From the NCBI GenBank assembly GCA_037176905.1, contig JBBBWG010029832.1, positions 1 to 37,841 of the forward strand: 37,841 nucleotides of DNA, written 5' to 3'. Numbering within the stretch: the stretch's first letter is position 1; the number at the start of each line of letters is the position of its first letter. This DNA comes from Azolla pinnata. Its lineage: Eukaryota; Streptophyta; Polypodiopsida; Salviniales; Salviniaceae. The position numbers and the translations under genes were made by a program. The notes under the pieces are model-generated. The model worked only from the letters and a program-made list of their open reading frames with translations, was not told the DNA's origin and made no database searches. Shown piece after piece: positions 22,601-33,500 of this stretch.

Positions 22601-22978
22601 GATTTGTTGCGGAAAACAAAGAAAGCTCTTACGCGCTCTCCCAAGCAAGCTAACGGAGTATCACCCAAAAGACGTGCAGGTTATCGCCGTGTGTCGCGTC
22701 AGAACGATAAGAAAACTTCTGCGAAAGACCCAACCACAGCGGCGGCAGCAAAACGCAAGCGAAAATCGAGAGATGGCGCGAAAAAGAAGGCAAAGGCAGC
22801 TGCTGATGCGGGCGAGGAACGTGGTTTCGAATCGTTCATCGACTCTGAAGAGCCTCGGCGATTCGATAAAGACACGATCAAGTATTCGAGGAGGCCAGCT
22901 GCATCTCCATCTTCGCCCGAGTCGAAGGAGGGCCTTGGGTACCAGCTGGCAGGTTTTGATTTCAGTCAAGAAGATTAG
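19658..22978 (+). CDS. PWWP domain-containing protein (PDP-like), 1106 aa, one coding exon
   Basis: PWWP domains are Tudor-family readers that bind methylated histone tails and DNA; plant PDP proteins act in chromatin complexes. Residues 1 to about 580 are acidic, Ser-rich and probably disordered, with loose internal repeats near residues 72-200. The PWWP domain starts at about 585 with FEIGDLVWAKVKSHPWWPAQ (core SHPWWP) and runs through the FGDGTFAWL strand to about 640. A helical KQTTIKRFRKAVDEALEEV segment follows. A conserved-looking region then covers residues about 720-770 (VKALGYLRSIACSPFSMCDL, then LGHVFALRNF), as in plant At3g03140-type relatives. The last 250 residues are basic with nuclear-localisation-like runs (KRKRKSR, KKKAKA). 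An in-frame TGA at 19643 sets the start region; Met at residue 12 is an alternative. The gene is convergent with the JmjC gene. Methyl-mark specificity cannot be read from sequence. Confidence 0.87.
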   Translation: MGWWKKLKSIHMASKENISVPGSDEDLVQRDTVTTSSSIKADTFVPNTELGSEQHKVNYAVEDEGSSAKKMPISDGIQSQNTSAGQSVNYIVADVPDALTEEFSVSDGIRCSFPTHDEAKLPAVKDSACEDVEDVKDDSHSKHSVSSISQDITYPSVTISISGETRCTSHVDDETKDSVLNSSSHKDLEVVKGDRHLPVDTVEENYEKEVMPLCPYNDAHVPDHSTVEVADDDNESAKSGNRGGDSVSAQFDAGKQEEAIAGIRRDHVGAVQKSNSSSHVGQLNSEVDTDEASKSLLEDTTITISSGEDFHSESRLEIAIASNVSAKDAHSAMDERNGMCDVELSVDIEGTKGRKLCGMVGNRAENVIVSENNLEKGTVKTNAEHDNESRPVNMMKTSQCPKPSTDGLPVEDILAGTSNEATIEVHAKMSQEEHKRTTFQSDDNEIKKENLLIPCSKSNKSAESEKLKVASPAVETVLEKQDKASNSCDISLPQPDEALFPQTDVTSVVPALQENDKLAEVGNNVPMNKNSNAAGILSKEHDNNEEIGRGNNIYDETEGEMLANDLEESNSVSSKGEPCNETEAFEIGDLVWAKVKSHPWWPAQIFNPTDASKSAMKMQKDGRFLLAFFGDGTFAWLQGSEMIPFKPSFEEMAKQTTIKRFRKAVDEALEEVCRRSAVGLTSKYHAGTPYRKITLPDANSAIQKAAAIENHPDISSNVHMFEPVKALGYLRSIACSPFSMCDLSLESAELLGHVFALRNFMVPSENCLEYEKMYGSSSARKASGSNRKRRFSSLESAADDESVETRTDRQDADVSYQTPKLLENASPQHDNEEIPSHTGFESEQCKPELTMTESSEERNGENAVEMKRNGGMRKLRGAKMQGRIERKKLSKFGDSMKKVAGELTGSLPLAKCVEEPSSKRVKSSSKEAPSSEGGISLAQLCEGLHVSARDPLNSSGMNLLQDRVKEGILRFRTKVFKDSTGDLLRKTKKALTRSPKQANGVSPKRRAGYRRVSRQNDKKTSAKDPTTAAAAKRKRKSRDGAKKKAKAAADAGEERGFESFIDSEEPRRFDKDTIKYSRRPAASPSSPESKEGLGYQLAGFDFSQED

Positions 22979-23291
22979 CAGATTTAGGAATCGGGGAAAA
23001 GCTTATATCACTCTCCCCCCACTGAAGAGGTAAACACTTCTTCCGGCCAGTGATCAAAATCACAAAGGCCAACAAAAAGACTGAATTCGAATCATAAGAT
23101 TGCCAGCCATATATATGTTTAACGATTGCATGGAAATCATGCAGACGCAGCGCAGCGATTGAAGTTGAATGACAAGACGCCGGCCGTTGATGTTGTTATC
23201 GATGCATGGAAATCAGAAGAAGCGACAGGGAACATACAAAGATCGGTTGATTGGCCCCTCTTTATGGGCCAGATGCCACCGGAGGGAGTGA

Positions 23292-23505
23292 AATAAACAT
23301 ATCTACCATTTGATTCATCGCTGGGTCTTTTGCTCCCCTTAACAACTGTGTAAATAGAACTGTGCCAAATATATGAATCTGGAAATCATACACAGCTTAA
23401 TTACTACTGTTGTGAGGAGCCTAGCTAAGTTTTATATGCAATCCATTTGTTGAATGTAGTTGTGTATTAATGTGTTCCGGTACACCAAAGAAGCTATATA
23501 ATAAA
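23292..23505 (+). terminator. Poly(A) signals of the PWWP gene
   Basis: AATAAA occurs at 23292-23297 and 23500-23505, about 315 and 520 nt after the stop codon. Both lie in AT-rich 3' flank with TTGTGT/TGTGT elements. Either could be used. Confidence 0.45.
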
Positions 23506-23520
23506 AGATCCGACATTTGA

Positions 23521-24347
23521 TTGATATATTTTGTGTGCAGTTCAGTTTTCCAGACTGCTTCTCATAGGATCATCAGCTTTTGCTGTTGCAAACAATTTTG
23601 TTTTATTTATTTGGAATCCAGAAATGATTTAGAGCGGGCTGCACAAGGCATGTTTGAAAATCAATTCTACTGTGAATTGTTGTTTTTGCTCTATTCAAGC
23701 AATACAATGAATGAGGAAGCAAGCTTACAGCAGTTTGGAGCAGTTTCTTGCAACCGTTCCATTTATCTACTTTGCACCTTCATGCATACTGCACGATGTT
23801 GGAGCTTCCGTTAGTTGGGTCGATGACGTATTTGCAGGTTTCGTAGCCTGGTTCAAGCCACCAATCCAAAATCATCTTGCAAGTTCAAAGAGACCAGGAA
23901 TTGAAACACCATAATGAACATTTGTAGACTGATTTGGATACGACACAATCCTATCAGAGTAGTTGATAATGCATATGTTCTCAAATGATAAACTACATAC
24001 CTTCTCCGTGACAGGGCTCCATCACTCCCATCGCCACCTCGCTTGAAGAATGAATGCCACGAGTTCCTTATATATCCAATCACCTCTTCCAGCAGAACAA
24101 TAATAAAGCTCTCCAGACTTCCTAAGATATATGAATGGTTTACATCTTCCTCGGCTTTCTTTTTATCAGTATATACAATCAGTGAGCTAAAAGAGTCAAA
24201 AATGAATCCGGGTCCTGAAGACCATCAGCAGGTGGATGAGAGCGTGTAAAAATACATCAGAACTGGTGCAATCAGGGGGTTGAAACATCATTTTACTATC
24301 AGTATTTAGCAAATTATTTACATTTTACATCACTTTGTCAACTCATT
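23521..24347. other. Convergent intergenic region and 3' flank, no gene seen
   Basis: Lies between the 3' ends of the PWWP and JmjC genes. Open frames of 65-97 codons occur on both strands but show no family resemblance. A TTTATT at 23602, read on the minus strand, could be a distal poly(A) signal of the JmjC gene. Confidence 0.45.
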
Positions 24348-24525
24348 GCAGCTTTCATATTTACTGTCTCCAGACATTTCACTGATTCACATCTGGAGTC
24401 TTTGTGAGGTTTCTGATGGCACCAGCAGAGGGGAGTAGCAGCTTTCATATTTATTGTCTGCAGACAATTTACTGCTTCACATCTGGAGTCTCACGAGGCG
24501 GTTTCTGACTGCACCATCAGAGAAC
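24348..24525. repeat. Imperfect ~90-bp tandem duplication 3' of the JmjC gene
   Basis: GCAGCTTTCATATTTACTGT... CAGACATTTCACTG..TTCACATCTGGAGTCT at 24348 recurs at 24438 with several substitutions. The second copy carries TTTATT at 24450-24455, AATAAA on the minus strand, about 130 nt past the JmjC stop and thus a candidate poly(A) signal. Confidence 0.8.
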
Positions 24526-24586
24526 GTACTAATGTTATTAGAATTTTTTAATAACAACCCATTCCTTTATGAAGGCAGGGTTCTGG

Positions 24587-27500
24587 TTACCATATCTGTA
24601 ACAGAGAATTCAATTGCTTAACAGCAGCAACTGCAGAGAAGATGACAATTTTCATCACCTGAGCCATGAAGAGGAAAGGCAAGTCAATCAGTTGATGTCC
24701 ATATCAAGATAAAGAGAAGTCCACAACTGTGCACATTCACAAAATAAAAACGTATATGCATATTTTCATGTAAAAAGCCAATATATCATCGGTAAGAATT
24801 TTCAAATTCCCGGCCTTCATATAAGATGATTTGGAACGACAGTCAGTGTTATATGATGCATGTGATGCATCAAAAATGTAGATTATGATCACAACAAGTA
24901 TTACCATATCAAAATTGGTTGTATGATACCACTAAAGAGGCAGATTGAACACAATACCCATAAATACCCTTCAACAAGACGACATACGTGTTCTCTTTGC
25001 ATCCCTCTTGCAGTTTATCCTTCCTCCAAAATAGAAAAATTTGCATTTGAACTGAGAGAATCCATATTTCTGATGTTTTTTCTAGTTCTGAAGTTTATAG
25101 AAGGTAATATGGATCCAGAGATGAACAGTACATATCTATATATCATCATCATTATCCTTGAAACTATATAATAATTTACTAGTACTATGTAATGCGCAGA
25201 TTTCACAGGGTTTCTTTCTATGATAAGTCATCCCTTAAGACCCTGAAAGGCACCATTTATTGAGGGTACTTTGAAGTGTAAGATATGGAGTTAAACAGCA
25301 CCTTTAAGGACATCAAAATTGTACATTAATAATAGAATACTCGGTTGTGGGTACTAAAATGTAGGATGAGGTGATAGTAATGTATTAGCATGAATTTCGT
25401 TCTATAAATTAAGATACAGAATCCAGGGCTCTAGATTCTGGAGAGAGGAGCCTGGACTTTAGATTCTATAAAATTTTCAGATTCTAGGAAGAACAATACA
25501 AATTAAGACACAGGGTCTAGTGGAGTTCAAAATGTTATATATGCCAAAATTTACTGTCTTTTAAGGGGGCAAAATGTACCTCATCTTTACAAAACAAAAT
25601 TATAACTGAAAAAGAAAATAAGCTATTCACTCAGAAACACTGAAACTTTTGCCAAAGTCAAAGCAGGTTTAGTATCCTTTCTCTCATTAAGTTTTATACA
25701 TCTACTGATGCATTCATGAAAACATGGATGAGTATAGGGCACACAATTAACATTTATAATCTGGTTTGTGTGATAAGTTTATAATCAGAAAACAGTTTTT
25801 CCATGAGAGGGAAAGAAAGAACCTCCAACATATTCTCTTTAACGTGATGACCTTTCGGCAGCAGTCTGAACTCCTCAGTCATACGGATGCATTCTGAGAT
25901 ACTTTCTGGTGTTACAAAGTCCAATGCAACTTTAACGCAAGACTGCAGCAATATAAAGATAAAAGGGTCTGTAAGCCTGCAATTATCCCTCTTCATCCAC
26001 AAAGTCCATAAATATATGGTCTCTACTTCTGAATAGCTATATGCCATATTTATGCGTACATATACAGCTAATAATGGATATATATGTTCTGTAATGATAT
26101 TTTCACATCATTACAGAACATATATAAGAAAAAAACTTTTTAGAAATTTCGATTAAGAAAAAGCCCTAGCAAGAAGCACTACCCTTAGCATCTGGTACTC
26201 AACTCTAAACTTAAGAATTGTCCCTACTTGATTGACGAGAAGATCCTCACACTCCACGGCAAGTATCATGCTCTACACTCACAGAAAAGACAGGAAAGCT
26301 AGTGCCCTACACTCTTACATATTGGCTTGTGTAAGCTCCTATTTCCATGACAGCCTCTATTGTTTCAAATGAGGTACTCATTACTATTCTCCAAGCTATG
26401 GGTCATATAATTTTGTATCAAGGCACGTATCTTGTTCCTCATCCTTTTGCATATACTCTTTGCAGGTATCTTTAAAAGCGCTTACTTTTCAGCATGTCTT
26501 GGCTTTGTGGGTACATAGATTTTCAATCCATGTAGTAGATGCGCCATACTTTTGTGTGCCTGGATTTAGTGACAGCCACACTACATGGCACTGAAGGGAT
26601 CTTGGCACTGCAATTAAGGCGGATCTCGCCCTTTTGGCTGGTATCATACAGATGTCTAGGCCACACCTTCCATCTATTTTTGCAGGGGTGCGAATCCCTT
26701 GATTCCTTTATTTCGGCCTCAGATGTTAACATTTAGCAAATGCATTACTTAAATGGTAAAAGAGCCCACATGTGGCGCAATTTGGCTGCTAGCAGGGGCT
26801 GATTCACAAATGAATTATGCTGCCCATCTCCACTTAGCATTTTGGTTTCAAGTTTTATGTCAGTTTGCTAACAAGACAATAACATAATATGTATTCTTTC
26901 ATTTGGGCTCGTTGGACATTTTTACCAGTTAAAAGATGTAATATACCTTTATATTTTCTTCCATATATTTTATAGATAGATACCTTCTTATTTCTCACTT
27001 GATGAGGACAACCAGCCGGGATAAGCACAGCCTCTCCCCAATGTTGATGAAATGTCCAAGCTTCAATTCCTACAAAAGCAGAGGTGCACAGTAAGGGATT
27101 TCTCGGTCACAATGTTAAAACAAAAAATGAACATACCATACTCCTCTTTTAGCTTTCTTTTGTGCTCCTCATTAAGGAATATAGTACGATCATGAATGGA
27201 ATCACCTGCCTGTAACCGATTATTATTAAACATAAAAATTCATCTTTTAACATTCACAGAATATCGACAGAGAGATCACTGAGAACATAGCCTACATGAA
27301 TAAGGGATTCCTCTTGTGTAGACTTGAATTCCGTCCAATGTTGCTTCAAATATGCTTGGAGTTTTGGTATGTCCTCACGACGGAAAATATCCCAGAGAGC
27401 TCCACCATTAGCTGATTCCATTCTGTTATCAGCAAGAAAATCCCCTTGCAAGTCACTTCCCATATGATGTGAGACTTCAACAGTTTTCATACACTGGTCT

Positions 27501-30500
27501 TTTCCCTCAAACATTATGTGCTCATTCTCATGCTCCACTTTAACTTGCACTGGCTCTACTCGAGCGCCTTCTTGAATAGTGTTCTGTTCTAAAACAAAGG
27601 AGCCTATTTGTTTTCCCCCATCTGTACCATTGGTGTTTCTCTTGCATAATAAGTGAGTATTTTGAAGATCAAACAGGAACATCTGCGAATCCATTATAAC
27701 TGATGTTTTGACTTGGTCACTGGCTTCCTCATCTGGACACCCTTTTGATGTGGCTTGAGTTTCATGGTAGTTGCTATGACGGTTATCTTCTACCCCTTCT
27801 AGCTTAACAGATTGAGTATCTGTATTACTATGATCTACTTTAATAGGAACGGACTCCTCTAATTTATTTGCTTCTGGAGCATTGTTTCCCTGCGGAACAA
27901 GATTATCTTCTTCTTTTATTCCAATTTGTTTGCTTTCCCTCTTATATGATAAGTGAGGACCTTGCATGTCAATTTGACTCATCTTTGAATCCAAGACTAC
28001 TCTGTCTTCATTTTCACCAAGAACAGCATTACTTGATTCTTGCACACGCTGAAATTCTTTCGAGTTAGCTTGCTTTTCTTGGCCTTCTACTCCAGCATTT
28101 ATGGATTGATAATCCGGATCCTCAAGATCTGTTTCAAATGTGATGGGCTCCTCCAATGCATTAGATTCAGCAACAATGTTTTTACCATGAGGGTCTTCTT
28201 TTACTTCTGTCTTCTTACTTTTTTCTTCACTTAATGGCTGACCATTTTGAACATCTACCTGAGTCATTTGTAAATCAGAATTTATTATGTCACTTTCTTG
28301 TTTCTGATTTTCTTTGGACATGATTTTGACTTCGTTGCAATCATCATGACAGTTGTCTTTTGTTTCTTGTGGCTTAACACCACAATCACTCATATCCTCA
28401 TTCTCAGCATCCAGTTCTGGAACTATTTCTGAAAAATTCTGGTGACTCTTTTCACTTATAACAGTACCAATGCTTTTTCCTTCATTTAATAAACACGGGT
28501 TTTGAACATCAACAGGAACAATCTGTGTATCAGTGACTTTTAAGCGGGCTTTTTCAGTGGAATCCAGGCATTTGTTCCCTTTGTTGTCCTGATATTTTCC
28601 TGGAACGGCATTGGTTTCTTGACAGACACTATGATGGCCATCTTCTATTCCTTGTGGTTTCAAAACATCATTCATCTGGTCAATCTCACCTTTAGCTTCA
28701 ACAGAGTTTTTTTCTTTGGTTTGACTGACAATGATATCAATCTCTGGCATATGGGAATCAGAGTTTGTTACGTCAACTTTTTCAGCAAAAATAACATGAC
28801 TGATCACTTCTTCATAATTGCATACTTTAGACATGGTTTGTGTTTCTTGCCCCTCATCATTGTCATTTTCTCCACAACGAATATCCATTTTGCTGTCAGA
28901 TACTAAATTGTGTTTTTCACCTCTTTGCTCTATTAAAACATGATCATCTTCACATTTTTGCTCTATTACTGCATCTTCATGCATGACCTTTGCTTCACAC
29001 TCTCTTTGATCTATGTTTTCAATGGAAGTGATTTCTAATCTGTGATCGACAATCACAGAAGCATCACTATTTTCCTGTTCTTTGGGATTCTCGCCTTCAT
29101 TATTAACAATCTTATCACTGGTTTCTGGGTGCAATGCTTCATGTATATCTGCACCCTGATCAAAATGAGGCTTACTGGCATGACCTTCTACAGTAACAGT
29201 ATTTAATATTTCATGATCCTGTTTTGTGGTGTAACCAACTACAGGCACACTATCAAATATTTCATTCTCCTTATTTTCAGTAGTATTTGCCCCAATAGCT
29301 GTTCCATCTGGCATTGTACCTCTAAACATTTCAGTATCATCATTTCTGGGCACTATCGTTCGCGCATCTTCAACTTTTATGCAAACATTATCAATATTTT
29401 CATCAGTACCTTTCGATACAGAAAATGACTCTACACCTCCATCCTGCGAATGGATGCTTGAATCAGTTCCACAGTTCATCATTGAAGCTTTTTGGATCTG
29501 CAAAACAATCACATTTTCATCAACATTTTGAATCACCAAATAATATATGTCTTCTGAAGCACTACCAACCCTTTCATTTATTATTTCTCGCATTAAATAT
29601 CAACCAGTTATTCATAGCATGCGTTTGGAGATGTGCACAAGCAAATCTGTTTATATGATACAACCAAGCAGAGTCAAACTCTGAGTTTGTGAAATGCCCA
29701 AAGCCAATCCCCAATACCAATCTCAAGTCGCTCATAACCGATTACAAACCTCTCAGAGCTGAGCCAAGCTGGTCTGAGTAGCAGCTCTACCAGTTCATAC
29801 CTACAAGTAGTTGGATAACCCATAATACAACAACCAGATATATGCTCACCAAGTGGTGTCCTATGAAAAAAATCATGACTTCACAGCTTTACTATGGATA
29901 AAAAGTTACTCACAATGATGATCTAACAACTAGTACACCTACAATCAGATAACAAATCAGCTAACTCACAATGATAAGCGGACATAATGAGCACAGTTTT
30001 GATATGCAAAGAGATACGCATAGACAGACACATCAAGCCACAAATGATAGAGGAATATATACCTCATTGAATTTTTTATCTTTCACTGAAGAATCAGTTG
30101 CATCTGCACCTTTTCCAATTGTCTGATCTGAATTACCATATTCATTCTTTTGACCAGCTTCTCGGATTCTTTCACAATGCCAATCTGATAGCCTGGGATC
30201 AGTGCAATGAGTGAGAACATTCACCTGAAAAACAGATAACAACTTATTAAAATGACAAAGTAGTGCTCTAAGTTAGCCCACATAAATTTCTTCCTTTTTG
30301 GGGTCTACTCCTATGACCTAATAGTTCTGACATATACTTACTGTATCTAACAAGTTACAATGTAGTTTTGTTACAGAATCTCCCTGTCCAAGCTCCTCTT
30401 TGACGCCATATGCAATATGAGTTTTAGGCCCTAAGGTAGGTTTTGGAAAATGTTTTGGAATCTTTGTAACCAGATTCAGCATTCCTCGAGTTGGATGTGT

Positions 30501-33500
30501 ATAGTCATGGAAAGGCAAAGCATTAATGAATTCTGTAGCATATGACTGCAACCTTGCAAAGAAAAAGTTTGCAGGAGGCCAATCCTTAAGCCCAAGCATT
30601 TCAGGCCAGCCATTTTTACGCATTCGACCATCTTGATATCCTTCGAGAAACTGACATATGTTAATCTCAACCTGAAAATGTAGAAATTTCAGAATCCAAA
30701 ACACTTGGCAGCACAAAATAAGTTGCAATTCCTAAGGACATGCTGGAAGCAAATGAATTGGTTGATAAATAAAGTAGTACCTGATTGCAATCAAGGTAAT
30801 CAATGGCCTTCACAGTTTCTATATCATTATTTTCTTGCATATCTCTCCACATGGTCAAAGGGTGCCACCTTGGTTCCTTTTCCTTCTCTAATACATCTTG
30901 CACAATCACAGGCTCGCCACGAAGCCAATGCTTTTGGAAAGACTCAAGAGCTTGTTGACCCATATCCAAAGCTGATGGAGAGTAAATAAAATTGTCAGAG
31001 GAGTTACTTCGCTGTGCAGCTTGGCGCTGACATTTAGTGTGAGCAGATGGTCTAATATTTTCAGCTGCACATAACTCATATGGCCCAGATGACAAAGATT
31101 GAGAAAGCATTTTGTTATCAAGTGCAGCTTCAACATCCTTGATAAGATTAGAAATCCAACCACGCTTAGCAAGTTGTGTCAAAACAATCTTTTGACAACC
31201 ACATCTAAGTGGGCAAGGAATACTGCCATCTTCATTAACTTTCAACATAGGCAGATCATTACTCTTCAGTAAAGTGGGATCAACTGGACTCGTGTGCTTA
31301 CTATCTAAAAGTCTGCATTCACGAATCTTCTGACAGCATGCTAAGCACAAATCGTAATTACAATTTGAACAACTTCTATACAGATCCACAATAGGCAAGT
31401 TACAATCGTCGCTGTAAGGAAGAGAATCGTTTGGTCAGAAACAAAACTTAAAAATAACAAATAAAGCAAAATGTATCAGTATACCTTCCATTTCCACACA
31501 TTTATTAGTTCATGGCTTCAACGAGATTACAAGTTTCAAATGGAAGTAAACATATCTAGATTATTTGATTTCTAGAAGAAAAAAAAGAAAGGTTAATTAT
31601 CCACAGAACCAACCACATTCAGAGGAGAATCTGCAGATAAGTATCACCTACAGCATTTAGTTTATGAGAGAAAAAAAAACACTGTAAAGACAGGTTTGAA
31701 TTTATTCATGGGAATAATGGAACCCGTATGACAACATTTTAACGAAATCTGAAGATGCAATAACGTAGTAAACCAAAAGTAGGGCTACCAGGCAACAAGA
31801 TTCTACCAGAGATAAGTCACAAGAATGTGGACTCGCCATAACTAGCACATTCAAAGATAAGACACTATGTACCAGGTTGGTAGAACAACTCTACCATGAG
31901 AACCTTCTAACCTACCTAACCCCAAACACAACATGATCCATCAAGTGTCCCATTATGAGTCATAGATGAAGTTAATTATGTAGGCACATGTATATTATCA
32001 TGAATTTTATCATTCTAATCCTCATTGATTACCACAACACCATGCACAGGGACTGACTTGGAGCATACACTGGATAATGAATTGCCTCCTCTGTGGTTGG
32101 TTGATCAGGCTGCAGCCAGCAGATTTGTTCCAATGCATGTAAGTTTATGGAGCCATTATCAAATTTATTTCTACACTATTTTTCTTTTCTCGAATACCGA
32201 GAATACAGTTGAGCTCAATACGTTCACACCACATATCATTACTATTATTAGTGTAATAACTTAATCCCTATATTGTCAATGCCTACTTTTCTCTTCCAAT
32301 AGATCACTCCTTTGGATACTCCTAAAGACTTCTGGGTATTAAGATAAGTTTCTCAGTTTCTTTATTTTTAAGAATGCCAATTCGCATCATTGGTTCTTCA
32401 TTGATCACCTAGAAAACACTATTCCCAGTCCTTAAATGTCTTATACACCAGCATAGCAAGGAAATGCATGACAATAGCAACCATAGAATAATAGTTTTAT
32501 ATTAAATTTACCAGAGACCTATGCAGAGCTTACCAAAATAAGCTTTCATTTGGTTTCATTCTTGTCCTTTCAATATCTATTGCAGATATTCCTGCAGTTC
32601 ACAATAAAGATTTAACAATATGAACTAGATAAGAAAGTACAAATCAACCTTTCTAATGAACCATTCTGCTCACCTTGAAGTTCAGCCTCAATTTCAATTT
32701 CTTCATTTTGTTTTTTATCTAAGCTCTTCAAAACTGGCAAGAGGAAAGACAGCATATAGCGAAGAGCTGATATCTTCTGTACATCAGATGGCCTATGCCT
32801 TTCCTGTAACCATCATTACTAACATTATACCAATTAACATAGCAGATATAATAAAGGCTCCCTGATAGCAACATATCTATGCAAACCCTTGGAGACAATT
32901 GTATCTCAAAATTGAATTATCCTTACACTATTTTATAAAGACACATGATTTTTCATTTGATAAAATGTAAATGACTCCAGAGACTCATCTTTAATAGTTT
33001 TAGCACATACATAAATTTAGAAAATTTTGATATTGAATACTATCGGTTAACCTTGATAAGGACTGAAAACAACTCATGCATGCTAGTCCTGGACACAGGA
33101 AGAGCAGGCATTGTTATTTATGTTTGCTTCTGTGTCTTGGCTCTTGGGTGAGTAAAATAGGTCTTTCAGTCATACACTGCGACCCTGTGGAATGTGTTAG
33201 GAGAGTCCGAGCGTTTAGTAGTTAGTATAACTAAACACAACCGAATAGCCCTTTAGTGTTCTCAAACAGGCTTGAAGGACACATGATATCAAATCTCAAA
33301 AACAGAAGATTATACACTCATTCAAATAAAATTGTACACAGAGAATGTTGGAGTGTTAACAGGAATTGTCGATGTAAAAGAAACTAGTATTATAATATGC
33401 CCTATTACAGTTTTAAAGGTAATCAGATTCAAACTAGTGAGCACTAATCATGCACAACAGAAAGTTGATTAAAGATCAATACATAATAATATTATAGATT

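Noticed and set aside
20500-22969. Minus-strand frames of 100-187 codons inside the PWWP gene
   Set aside because: They are antisense shadows of a long coding exon, with Ser/Phe-rich composition mirroring the sense codons.
33061-33120. Remnant RING exon (two Cys codons on the minus strand)
   Set aside because: Only ACSSC is present, followed at once by a stop. None of the other Cys/His positions of a RING occur around it.
33181-33270. MITE end in JmjC intron 1 (minus strand GGGCTATTCGGTTGTGTTTAG)
   Set aside because: It resembles starts of some Tourist/hAT MITEs, but I found no matching inverted end or target-site duplication nearby.
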